Assembly (NCBI RefSeq): GCF_022012475.1
Contig: NZ_JAKLWS010000015.1
Span: 1-64,000, forward strand
Length of the DNA stretch: 64,000 bases
Origin: Rhodohalobacter sulfatireducens
GTDB taxonomy: Bacteria > Bacteroidota > Rhodothermia > Balneolales > Balneolaceae
Direction of reading: 5' to 3'
Every line of letters begins with the position of its first letter. Within the stretch, counting starts at the first letter, position 1. A program made the position numbers and the translations under genes. Positions 26,203 through 34,307 of this stretch are shown one piece after another. A model generated the notes under the pieces. It did no database searches and was not told where the DNA came from. It saw nothing but the letters and a program-made list of their open reading frames with translations.

Positions 26203-27585
26203 ATGAACAAAGAACAAAAAATGGGACGTGTTCTCGTAATTGATGACGACAAGGATGTTCTGCATGCAGCACAACTTTTCTTAAAACAACATGTTGAGAA
26301 TGTTAAGATTGAATACAATCCCAAACGTATTCCCAACCACTTAGAGGAGCATGATTACGATGTTGTTCTGCTCGATATGAATTTTACCGATGATGTTAGC
26401 AGTGGCGAAGAGGGCTTTTTCTGGCTTGATAAAATTCTTGAAATCGACCCCTCGATAGCAGTCGTCTTAATTACCGCTTATGGTGATATTGAAAAAGCTG
26501 TTAAAGCTGTAAAAAAAGGAGCATCTGATTTTGTCTTAAAACCCTGGCAAAATGAGAAACTTCTCGCTACCGTACATTCCGCTGTGAATTTGAGCACATC
26601 AAAAAAAGAAGTGCGGGAGCTAAAAACCAAGTATGATACTCTGCGGTCTGACCTTGAACAGCCCTACCAAAATATCATTGGTACCAGTCCGGCTATGCAG
26701 AAGGTGTTTCACACTATCGAAAAAGTAGCAAAAACGGATGCCAATGTACTCATAACCGGGGAAAACGGTACTGGAAAAGAACTGGTTGCCAGGGCACTGC
26801 ATCGACGGTCCAACCGAAGTGAAGACACTTTTGTAACGGTGGACATGGGAGCCTTGCATGAAAATCTTTTCGAAAGTGAGCTGTTTGGTCACCAGAAAGG
26901 AGCCTTTACAGATGCACGAGAATCACGGGTGGGACGATTTGAGATTGCCAATGGCGGCACGCTTTTTTTGGATGAGATCGGGAATCTGCCTATTCATCTT
27001 CAACCCAAGTTGTTATCCGCTCTGCAAACTCATAAAATTGTTCGAATCGGATCCAATAAACCGATAGAGGTTGACATTCGGTTGATTTGCGCCACAAATG
27101 AGCCACTCAAAGAGATGGTTTCAGAAAATGCTTTCAGGCAGGATCTGCTATACAGAATTAATACGATTGAGATTCACCTCCCGCCGCTTCGGGATCGAAA
27201 TGAGGATATCGATCTGCTGGCCGATCACTTTCTCAAGCAGTACAAAAAGAAATACAAAAAAGAGAATCTGAAACTATCTGACAAAGCATTGGTTCATCTC
27301 AAATCCTACCATTGGCCCGGAAATATTCGGGAGTTGGAGCATGCTGTTGAACGGGCAGTGATTTTATCAGATGAGGATATTTTGTCCCCTGGAGACTTTC
27401 TGTTGACATCCGGTACCGGGGCATCGCACGAAATTCCCGTGGACGACCTGAACCTGGAAGAGATCGAAAAAGCGGTCATCCAAAAAGCACTAGAAAAACA
27501 CCGGGGAAATATCTCCCGCGCTGCCGAGGATCTCGGGCTTACGAGAACATCTCTTTATAGAAGAATGGAGAAGTATGAGTTGTGA
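26203..27585 (+). CDS. NtrC-type sigma-54-dependent response regulator
   Basis: A 460-residue activator. The receiver (about 8-125) has the acidic pocket DDD, the phospho-acceptor Asp in LLDMNF, and the K of VLKPW. The AAA+ domain (about 155-390) has Walker A GENGTGKE, the sigma-54 contact loop GAFTDA, and Walker B GTLFLDEIG. A Fis-type helix-turn-helix ends the protein (NISRAAEDLGLTRTSLYRRM). When phosphorylated such proteins remodel sigma-54 RNA polymerase. It is divergent from the adaptor operon and followed by its probable kinase gene. Paired sites at 26046-26084 are its likely targets. Confidence 0.95.
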   Translation: MNKEQKMGRVLVIDDDKDVLHAAQLFLKQHVENVKIEYNPKRIPNHLEEHDYDVVLLDMNFTDDVSSGEEGFFWLDKILEIDPSIAVVLITAYGDIEKAVKAVKKGASDFVLKPWQNEKLLATVHSAVNLSTSKKEVRELKTKYDTLRSDLEQPYQNIIGTSPAMQKVFHTIEKVAKTDANVLITGENGTGKELVARALHRRSNRSEDTFVTVDMGALHENLFESELFGHQKGAFTDARESRVGRFEIANGGTLFLDEIGNLPIHLQPKLLSALQTHKIVRIGSNKPIEVDIRLICATNEPLKEMVSENAFRQDLLYRINTIEIHLPPLRDRNEDIDLLADHFLKQYKKKYKKENLKLSDKALVHLKSYHWPGNIRELEHAVERAVILSDEDILSPGDFLLTSGTGASHEIPVDDLNLEEIEKAVIQKALEKHRGNISRAAEDLGLTRTSLYRRMEKYEL

Positions 27586-27589
27586 TTTG

Positions 27590-27663
27590 GTTGGTTGTAT
27601 GTGGTCGGTTGTTAGTGATTGAATTGATTTTACAACTAACAACTAACTACACACAACTAACAT
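27590..27663. repeat. Heptad hairpin element 9
   Basis: Left GTTGTAT, GTGGTCG, GTTGTTA; right ACAACTA, ACAACTA, ACTACAC, ACAACTA. It lies between the activator and kinase genes. Confidence 0.65.
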
Positions 27664-27736
27664 GTAATTTGAATGATTTAGACATACTGAAGCATCAAAT
27701 AAACTCTTAAAAAGTAAGAACCCTTAAATCAAAAAT

Positions 27737-29101
27737 ATGATCAAACGCTTTCGTTTAGGAATTGCAATTCGGGTGGTGTTACTCACTGTAACGTTGTTCT
27801 TGCTACTCTACCTGATTCTTGAGACGGAGTACTACATCAGCATGGGGTTTATGGTAATTTTAACCATCATGCAGATCGTTTTTTTGATCCAATTTCTTGA
27901 GCGAACCAATGTACTTTTAACCCGTTTCCTGGAATCCATTCGCTATTCTGATTTCACAGGTACATTTCAAAATCACGGCTTAGGGAGTAATTTTAATGAG
28001 TTGAATGAGGTATTCTCCAATGTGATTGAAAAATTTAAAGAAGAACGCAGCAAGAAAGAAGAGAGCCTGCGTTACCTGGAAACAGTTGTTGAACATATCG
28101 GAATTGGTTTGATCTGTATCAATTCCAATGGGGAAGTTATCCTGATCAACCGGGCAGCCAAGCGGCTTTTTGGGGTTTCCAATATGCGAACCATTCAATC
28201 CTTCAGAAAAATATCTGTTTCCCTCACCGATAAAATTATAAACCTTGAGGGAGGAGACCGAACCCTGGAACGAATCTCAATAGAAAATGAAAACCTGGAT
28301 TTGGCCATCGAAGCAACTGAATTTCGAATGAGGGGCGAGGCATTCAAATTGGTTTCCTTTCAAAACATCCAGACCGAACTGGAAGAGAAAGAGATGGAAT
28401 CGTGGCAAAATATCACACAGGTTCTCGCACATGAAATCATGAATTCCATCACTCCCATTGCATCTCTTTCCGGAACTATTCACATGCTTATTCAACAGCG
28501 TGCTAAAGAGGAGAATAATCATATTTTATTGGATCGCGAAACAGCCGAGGATGTAAATGAAGCGCTGAATACCATCAATAAGAGAAGTCACGGGCTGATG
28601 CGATTTGTCAACTCTTATCGCGACTTTACCCAGATTCCCACACCTGATTATGAATATTTCTCTGTTAAAGAACTTCTGCACCGAATTGAACATCTGATGA
28701 AAGCGGAATGCGAGAAAGAGGGAGTTGCTTTACATACTGAACTTCAGTCTGATACTCTTGAACTCCGGGCTGATCCCCAACTGATTGAACAGGTGTTGAT
28801 CAATCTCACAAAAAATGCGTTGAGAGCTCTTCGAAACGTCGAGGAACCGGCTTTAACCTATAAAGCCGGGATCAGCATGGATGGACGAATTTACATCGAT
28901 ATCATCGACAACGGTCCGGGAATAAAAAAAGAGGACCAGGAAAAAATCTTTATTCCGTTCTACTCAACCGCCGGTAATGATCCGGATAAAGGAACGGGAA
29001 TCGGATTGAGTCTTTCCCGCCAAATTATGCGGATTCACGGCGGCGCACTCCAGGTAAAATCCGAGCCCGGCAAACAGACGGTTTTTACGTTGAAGTTTTG
29101 A
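27737..29101 (+). CDS. PAS-domain sensor histidine kinase (NtrB-like)
   Basis: A 454-residue kinase. Two N-terminal membrane helices (about 9-29 and 34-52) have no large periplasmic loop between them. A PAS-type domain follows (YLETVVEHIGIGLICINSNG, about 112-200). The H-box is LAHEIMNSITPI with the phosphorylated His near 234. The ATPase domain has the N-box NLTKNALRAL and G-boxes DNGPGI and GTGIGLSLS. Order and adjacency make it the partner of the sigma-54 activator just upstream. The short sensor suggests detection within or next to the membrane rather than by an external domain. Confidence 0.92.
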   Translation: MIKRFRLGIAIRVVLLTVTLFLLLYLILETEYYISMGFMVILTIMQIVFLIQFLERTNVLLTRFLESIRYSDFTGTFQNHGLGSNFNELNEVFSNVIEKFKEERSKKEESLRYLETVVEHIGIGLICINSNGEVILINRAAKRLFGVSNMRTIQSFRKISVSLTDKIINLEGGDRTLERISIENENLDLAIEATEFRMRGEAFKLVSFQNIQTELEEKEMESWQNITQVLAHEIMNSITPIASLSGTIHMLIQQRAKEENNHILLDRETAEDVNEALNTINKRSHGLMRFVNSYRDFTQIPTPDYEYFSVKELLHRIEHLMKAECEKEGVALHTELQSDTLELRADPQLIEQVLINLTKNALRALRNVEEPALTYKAGISMDGRIYIDIIDNGPGIKKEDQEKIFIPFYSTAGNDPDKGTGIGLSLSRQIMRIHGGALQVKSEPGKQTVFTLKF

Positions 29102-29174
29102 TATGCTCCTCCTCTTGATATTTGTTCAACAATAATGGTCACGCTTTAATCTGTTTCGGGGTTTATCCCGGAGA

Positions 29175-29346
29175 GAGAGTCAGATTGGATTCAGCCCACT
29201 TCGGGGCTGCCACTTTTTGAATTCCATGTTCATAGCGCTATGCACTATGCTGACGATGGGCGCTCCTTTGGAGCTTCATTTATTACCGGTTCCAAAGGTC
29301 TCCTTTGGAACCTACACCTCGAAGTTCTGCTTCCACTGGAATCGGA
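29175..29346. repeat. Transposase-flanking direct repeat, left copy
   Basis: About 172 bp nearly identical to 29994-30166. It contains CAGCCC-acttcg-GGGCTG, GCTCC-ttt-GGAGC and the perfect GGTTCCAAAGG-tct-CCTTTGGAACC (29288-29312). Confidence 0.85.
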
Positions 29347-29431
29347 GATTCAGAATAAGTGAAGAAATTGATAACTAAGAAAAAGATGTAAGGACTTTGC
29401 AGAATTCGGTTCATACAGATAGTGACTGGTC

Positions 29432-29506
29432 CCAAAGGGACCGTTGTCATCAGCATAGTGCGAAGCGCTATGCCTTTACATGAAATAATTTACAAAAGCC
29501 CTGAAA
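29432..29506. repeat. Cluster of three small palindromes upstream of the transposase
   Basis: GGTCCC-aaa-GGGACC, a GCATAG...CTATGC pair and GCCC-tgaaa-GGGC lie between the left repeat and the transposase start. They resemble REP-type targets of RAYT proteins. Confidence 0.6.
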
Positions 29507-29532
29507 GGGCGAAGTCCGTAATCCATCAAACC

Positions 29533-29985
29533 ATGCCACAATCATTATCCAAAGTATACACTCATATTATATTCAGCACCAAGCACAGAAAAAATATGAT
29601 CGACAACCACATCGAAAATGACTTGTACAATTATTTGGGTGGAATTTGCGGAGATTTTGGGTGCAATCCCGTTCAAATCGGAGGGCATAAGAATCATGTC
29701 CACATTTTGTGTCTTCTGTCCAGAAAAGTTGCCCAAATGAACCTGATACAGGAGATCAAACAGGGTTCCTCCAAATGGATTAAAACGATGGGAAGCAAGT
29801 ATGCTGACTTTTACTGGCAGGATGGCTATGGGATTTTCTCTGTATCTCCTACAAATGTTGATAAATTAATCGATTACATTCGAAACCAGAAAATTCACCA
29901 TCAACAAAGAAGTTTTAAAGAAGAATTAATCCTATTTCTAAAAAAATATGGTGTGGATTATGACGAACGATATCTTTGGGCATAA
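29533..29985 (+). mobile_element. IS200/RAYT-type HUH transposase
   Basis: A 150-residue Y1 transposase. It has the HUH motif (NHVHIL) and the catalytic Tyr with the third metal ligand in YIRNQ near residue 118, so the active site looks intact. Start at 29533 because MPQSLSKVYTHIIFSTKHR is the family's usual N-terminus; upstream in-frame starts run into palindromic DNA. Such proteins cut and rejoin single-stranded DNA at small hairpins. Flanking direct repeats rich in palindromes mark it as a REP-associated (RAYT-like) element or an IS200 relative without tnpB. Confidence 0.9.
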
Positions 29986-29993
29986 TTGTACCG

Positions 29994-30166
29994 GAGAGTC
30001 AGATTGGAATCAGCCCACTTCGGGGCTGCCACTTTTTGAATTCCATGTTCATAGCGCTGTGCACTATGCTGCCGATGGGCGCTCCTTTGGAGCTTCATTT
30101 ATTACCGGTTCCAAAGGTCTCCTTTGGAACCTATACACCGAAGTTCTACTTCAAATGGAAGCGGAG
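29994..30166. repeat. Transposase-flanking direct repeat, right copy
   Basis: The second ~172-bp copy. It is followed at 30180-30200 by another perfect hairpin, TTCCGAAGC-tga-GCTTCGGAA. The remaining bases to 30294 hold only a CTCCTCT...AGAGGAG inverted repeat. Confidence 0.85.
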
Positions 30167-30294
30167 CTTCCTATAGGCATTCCGAAGCTGAGCTTCGGAA
30201 CAAGTGAACTACGAAAACACACCTCTAAGATAATTTCTATACGGATGTCTCCTCCTCTCCCCGACGGTTCGAGACAGGCAAGAGGAGAGTTATT

Positions 30295-31785
30295 CTACCT
30301 CTCATCAAAATCTTCGTCGTCGAAGCCGGTCATACCGCCGAGCATACTTCCCAGCATATCTGAATAGGTTCTGGTGATGTCAGCATCTTCTTTACCCAGT
30401 TTCGAGTTTTGGTGAAGTGCTTCGATCACCAAGTCCATCAATGCATATTCGTCATCGGAAGAATTTTTGGTAAATTTTTTCACGATTTGATGGAGTCCGG
30501 TCACATTATCTAATCGAGCTTTATACTCTTCGGAACTGAGCAGGTCAGGGATATCGAGCGAATTTCCTTTCGCAAACCAATCCAGGATCTCCTGGTATTC
30601 ACCCTGTTCTTCTGTATCTGACCTTTTCTGGGGATCAGGAAAGTACCCTTTAAATGTTTTATTGATCGCCTTTCCGATGATATGCTTTGCTACATTGGCA
30701 GCTCCTTCCTGTTCACCTTCATAAACCAATTCGAGTTTACCGGTTAGTGCGGGGATCATCGCGTAGAGATCTGTAATTCGAAGTGTTACTTCCGATTCTC
30801 CATTCGAAACTGCACGCCGCTCCGCAGCGGAAATAACCTGCTCCATAGCCGTGATGGTCATACGTGTGGAAACACCACTTTTTTGGTCAATGTATTCACT
30901 TTCCCGTGCTTCAAAAGCCACATTTTCGAGAATGGTTCTGTAGCTGTCGGGGATGATGACCTTTACTTCGCCATTTCTCTCCGCCCATGATTCCTGCCTG
31001 GTAATTTGAATAGCCACATCCATTTCGCGTGGATAATGGGTGATGATCTGAGAGTCAATCCGATCTTTCAGCGGTGTAATGATGTTCCCGCGATTGGTGT
31101 AATCCTCAGGGTTGGCAGAAAAAGCCATAGAGACATCCAAAGGAATTCGAATATTGAACCCGCGAATCTGGATATCACGCTCCTGCATAATATTAAGCAA
31201 CGCTACCTGGATTCTTGGCTGGAGATCGGGAAGCTCATTGATCACAAAAATTCCGCGATTCGTTCTAGGTATCAGGCCAAAATTTATAACCTCTTCATTG
31301 GCCAGCGCAATCTTTTTTGATGCCGCTTTTATCGGATCGAGATCACCAATCAGGTCCGCAACGGTTGTATCCGGAGTAGCCAGTTTTTCACCGTATCGCC
31401 GTTCCCTGTGAAGCCATTCAATAGGTGTGTCATCTCCCTTATCATCCAGCAAATCTTTGGCATATTTCGACACAGGATTGTATGGATCGTCATTCACCTC
31501 CGATCCTTTTACAACCGGTATATATTCATCCAGAAACTGAACCAACATCCGTAATATTCTTGTTTTGGCTTGACCACGGAGTCCCAAAAGAATCAGGTCA
31601 TGCCTGGCAAGGATTGCATTTTGAATTTGTGGACTCACCGTTTTTTCATATCCCAAAATACCGGGAAAAAGTTCTTCTCTGTTTTTCATCTTTTGGATGA
31701 GATTTCTCCGCATCTCCTCTTTAATAGATACAGATTCCCATCCACTTTCCTTTAACTGACCAAATGTTGTTGCTTTTTTTGTCAT
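30295..31785 (-). CDS. Magnesium-chelatase-subunit-I-like AAA+ ATPase
   Basis: A 496-residue AAA+ protein of the MoxR/ChlI branch. Walker A is GLRGQAKTR near residue 68. The Walker B-type segment is IFVINELPDL, followed by a helix-2 insert-like stretch and the sensor segment SANPEDYTNRGNI. This family is common in Bacteroidota as a stand-alone ATPase, often paired with a von Willebrand A protein that acts as its chelatase-D-like partner; none is in the window. The C-terminal ~120 residues carry acidic low-complexity stretches. No chelatase role can be claimed. Confidence 0.82.
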   Translation of the reverse strand: MTKKATTFGQLKESGWESVSIKEEMRRNLIQKMKNREELFPGILGYEKTVSPQIQNAILARHDLILLGLRGQAKTRILRMLVQFLDEYIPVVKGSEVNDDPYNPVSKYAKDLLDDKGDDTPIEWLHRERRYGEKLATPDTTVADLIGDLDPIKAASKKIALANEEVINFGLIPRTNRGIFVINELPDLQPRIQVALLNIMQERDIQIRGFNIRIPLDVSMAFSANPEDYTNRGNIITPLKDRIDSQIITHYPREMDVAIQITRQESWAERNGEVKVIIPDSYRTILENVAFEARESEYIDQKSGVSTRMTITAMEQVISAAERRAVSNGESEVTLRITDLYAMIPALTGKLELVYEGEQEGAANVAKHIIGKAINKTFKGYFPDPQKRSDTEEQGEYQEILDWFAKGNSLDIPDLLSSEEYKARLDNVTGLHQIVKKFTKNSSDDEYALMDLVIEALHQNSKLGKEDADITRTYSDMLGSMLGGMTGFDDEDFDER

Positions 31786-31846
31786 TTCAATTTTTTAATT
31801 CAATACCAATTGCAATTTCATAACTTAAAAACCGTGAGCTTCATTT

Positions 31847-33127
31847 CTAAAGATTCAATTCTCTTTCAAAAATTTCAGTCACGTTTCTGGATTTAATCAT
31901 ACACTCCTCCCACTCAGATTCCGGGTCAGAATCACTCGTAATGGCTCCGCCAACCGGGTAAAAAAGTGAATCGTCCTGCAGGATTGCTGTTCGAATAACG
32001 ACGTTAAAATCAAAATCATCCTCCGGGGTGATATACCCGATTGCGCCTGAATAAATTCCGCGTTTGTACATTTCTAATTGATCCGCCGTCTTCATCACTT
32101 CAATTTTTGGAGCGCCGGTCATAGATCCCATGGGAAAACAGTTTTTGATGATCTCCACCGGATCTATATGCTCTTTAGCCGTCGATTCCACAACTGAAAT
32201 AAGTTGATGTACGGTACCGAATGTCTGAACGTCGTAAAGTTTTGAAACTTGTACAGATCCCAATTTTGATACTTTTGACAGATCATGCCGAACCAAATCC
32301 ACAATCATCAAATTCTCTGCACGATTTTTTTCATTCATCAACTCATCGCGGTTAATCTTGTCCAGCTCCGAATCTAACGACCGCGCGGCAGTACCCTTTA
32401 TGGGTTCAGAACGAATTGAATTTCCATCCTTTTTCAAAAAACGTTCGGGAGATGCACAACAGACGGAAAATTTTTCATGAGATATAAATGCTCCAAATGG
32501 GACTGGATTAATCTCACGCATTCGTGAATACAACCAATATGGATTGCCCAGGTAACCTCCACACAAGGGAATGGTATAGTTCATCTCATAAAAATCTCCC
32601 TGATGAATTTTTTGCTGGATGGTTTTCACCGTTTCAAGATACTCGTCCTTTCCAATCAAAGGTTGAAATTCCATCTCAACGGAACCGGGCAGTTCCGATT
32701 TCAACGTCGGCTTCCAATCAAAATCATAGCCTAATAATTCTACATTGCTATCTTCAATTTTCAGCAAAATTTCCGGCTCCATAAAATACATGTCCGGGGT
32801 GTTGCTCAGAGGTAAATTTTTTGATTCCAAATCCTCAACGAAATTCTTCAAATCATATCCAAAATAGCCAAAAAGCCAGCTTTTTTTATCTTTTCTGAAC
32901 TCCTGAAGTGCATCCCAGGGATTCATTTCGAACATTTTTTTATCTCCATTTTCGAAGATTTCTATCGTTGAACCGTAAGCTGTAATTGAGCGTTTGGGTT
33001 TTGCCGCTATATAGGAACTCCCTGAAGAGGGGTGCCCGGCCAATTGCGATTCGAGTAAAATGAGTGGATATTGACCCAGTATTCCGTACAGCTCATCTAT
33101 AGACTTATTTTTTAGCGATGATTTCAT
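31847..33127 (-). CDS. pabB: Aminodeoxychorismate synthase component I-like (PabB)
   Basis: A 426-residue chorismate-binding enzyme of the PabB/TrpE family. Family segments are QGDFYEMNYTIPLCGG, PIKGTAARS, NLMIVDLVRHDLSKV, MTGAPKIEVM and YSGAIGYI. It aminates chorismate toward p-aminobenzoate or anthranilate. No glutamine amidotransferase partner (PabA/TrpG) and no trp genes are adjacent, which favours PabB for folate. I chose the ATG at 33127; a TTG at 33166 would add 13 residues without family support. It is divergent from pyrD. Confidence 0.86.
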   Translation of the reverse strand: MKSSLKNKSIDELYGILGQYPLILLESQLAGHPSSGSSYIAAKPKRSITAYGSTIEIFENGDKKMFEMNPWDALQEFRKDKKSWLFGYFGYDLKNFVEDLESKNLPLSNTPDMYFMEPEILLKIEDSNVELLGYDFDWKPTLKSELPGSVEMEFQPLIGKDEYLETVKTIQQKIHQGDFYEMNYTIPLCGGYLGNPYWLYSRMREINPVPFGAFISHEKFSVCCASPERFLKKDGNSIRSEPIKGTAARSLDSELDKINRDELMNEKNRAENLMIVDLVRHDLSKVSKLGSVQVSKLYDVQTFGTVHQLISVVESTAKEHIDPVEIIKNCFPMGSMTGAPKIEVMKTADQLEMYKRGIYSGAIGYITPEDDFDFNVVIRTAILQDDSLFYPVGGAITSDSDPESEWEECMIKSRNVTEIFERELNL

Positions 33128-33224
33128 GTGCTCAATGATAGTAGAAATATTATAACCTATGAACAAGTTTCGATCTTAACCGTTCACTCACTACATTACA
33201 GGAAATGTGTTCTGACCAAAAATT

Positions 33225-34307
33225 ATGTATAAATATTTAGCTCGGCCTCTGTTATTCAGATTATCAGCTGATTCAACGCATGATGCAACGGTAAAAATGG
33301 CATCATCCATTAGCAAACGGGCGTGGATGAGCAAAGCGGTTGGCTCTATCTACTCTTATTCTAACCCAAGCCTTGAACAAAATATCTTTGGATTAAAATT
33401 CCCGAACCCAATTGGGCTTGCCGCAGGTTTCGATAAAAACGCCACTATGGCCCCAGTGCTATCTCGCATGGGCTTTGGTTACCTGGAGATTGGGAGTATT
33501 ACCGCCAACCCATCCACCGGCAACCCAAAACCACGCAGTTTTCGGCTGCCGGCTGATCGTTCACTTATCAACCGGCTTGGTTTGAATAACGACGGAGTTC
33601 AAACCATTTCACGCAGGCTAAAGAATCTCGATCTGTCGATTCCGGTTGGTATTAATATTGCCAAAACGCACGATCCCACAATTACAGGGGAAGATGCAAT
33701 CAGGGATTATGGATATAGCTTCATCATTCTCAAAGAAATTGCCGATTACATAACATTAAATATTTCTTGTCCGAATACCACGGAAGGAAAAACATTTGAA
33801 GAACCTGAAACCCTGAACGCTCTTCTCGAACATCTTGAAATTGGTAAAGACTCAAGTTTGCCGCCGGTACTTGTAAAATTTTCAGTTGATCTGGATGACA
33901 ATCAGCTTGACGAATTGATTGCAATTTGTGAAGACCACGCTGTTGATGGTTATGTGGCTACAAACACCTCATCCGAAAGATATAATTTAAAGACTTCTAC
34001 TTCGAAAGTTGAGAAAATTGGCAGAGGCGGACTCAGCGGTAAAGCAATTGCAAAACGAAGCACGGACATAATCCGCAAAATTCATAAAATCACGAAAGGA
34101 GAAAAAGTGATCATGGGTGTTGGCGGAATTAGCAGCGGAAAGGATGCAATTGAAAAATTAAAAGCGGGTGCTGACCTTCTGCAAATTTACACTGCATTGG
34201 TGTATGAAGGGCCCGGAGTAGTTAAAAAAATAAACCGGGAAATTGCTCAATATCTTAAGGAAAATGATATAGAGCATGTGTATCACATCCACAAAATTAA
34301 AGATTAA
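33225..34307 (+). CDS. pyrD: Dihydroorotate dehydrogenase (quinone-type)
   Basis: A 360-residue flavoenzyme of pyrimidine synthesis. The N-terminal hydrophobic extension (LARPLLFRLSADSTHDAT) and total length fit class 2, the quinone-linked, membrane-associated type. FMN-binding segments IGLAAGFDKNA and IMGVGGISSGKDA are clear. The catalytic-base position, usually Ser in class 2 (NISSPNT), reads NISCPNT, so a class-1-like Cys. Its stop overlaps by 11 bp the end of the convergent lipoprotein gene. Confidence 0.92.
   Translation: MYKYLARPLLFRLSADSTHDATVKMASSISKRAWMSKAVGSIYSYSNPSLEQNIFGLKFPNPIGLAAGFDKNATMAPVLSRMGFGYLEIGSITANPSTGNPKPRSFRLPADRSLINRLGLNNDGVQTISRRLKNLDLSIPVGINIAKTHDPTITGEDAIRDYGYSFIILKEIADYITLNISCPNTTEGKTFEEPETLNALLEHLEIGKDSSLPPVLVKFSVDLDDNQLDELIAICEDHAVDGYVATNTSSERYNLKTSTSKVEKIGRGGLSGKAIAKRSTDIIRKIHKITKGEKVIMGVGGISSGKDAIEKLKAGADLLQIYTALVYEGPGVVKKINREIAQYLKENDIEHVYHIHKIKD

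Noticed and set aside
30249-30290. CTCCTCT...AGAGGAG as a terminator of the chelatase-like ATPase gene
   Set aside because: It has no T-tract and a long loop; it looks like another dispersed repeat.
33128-33166. TTG start adding 13 residues to the PabB-like gene
   Set aside because: The added residues match nothing in the family, while the ATG at 33127 gives a normal N-terminus.
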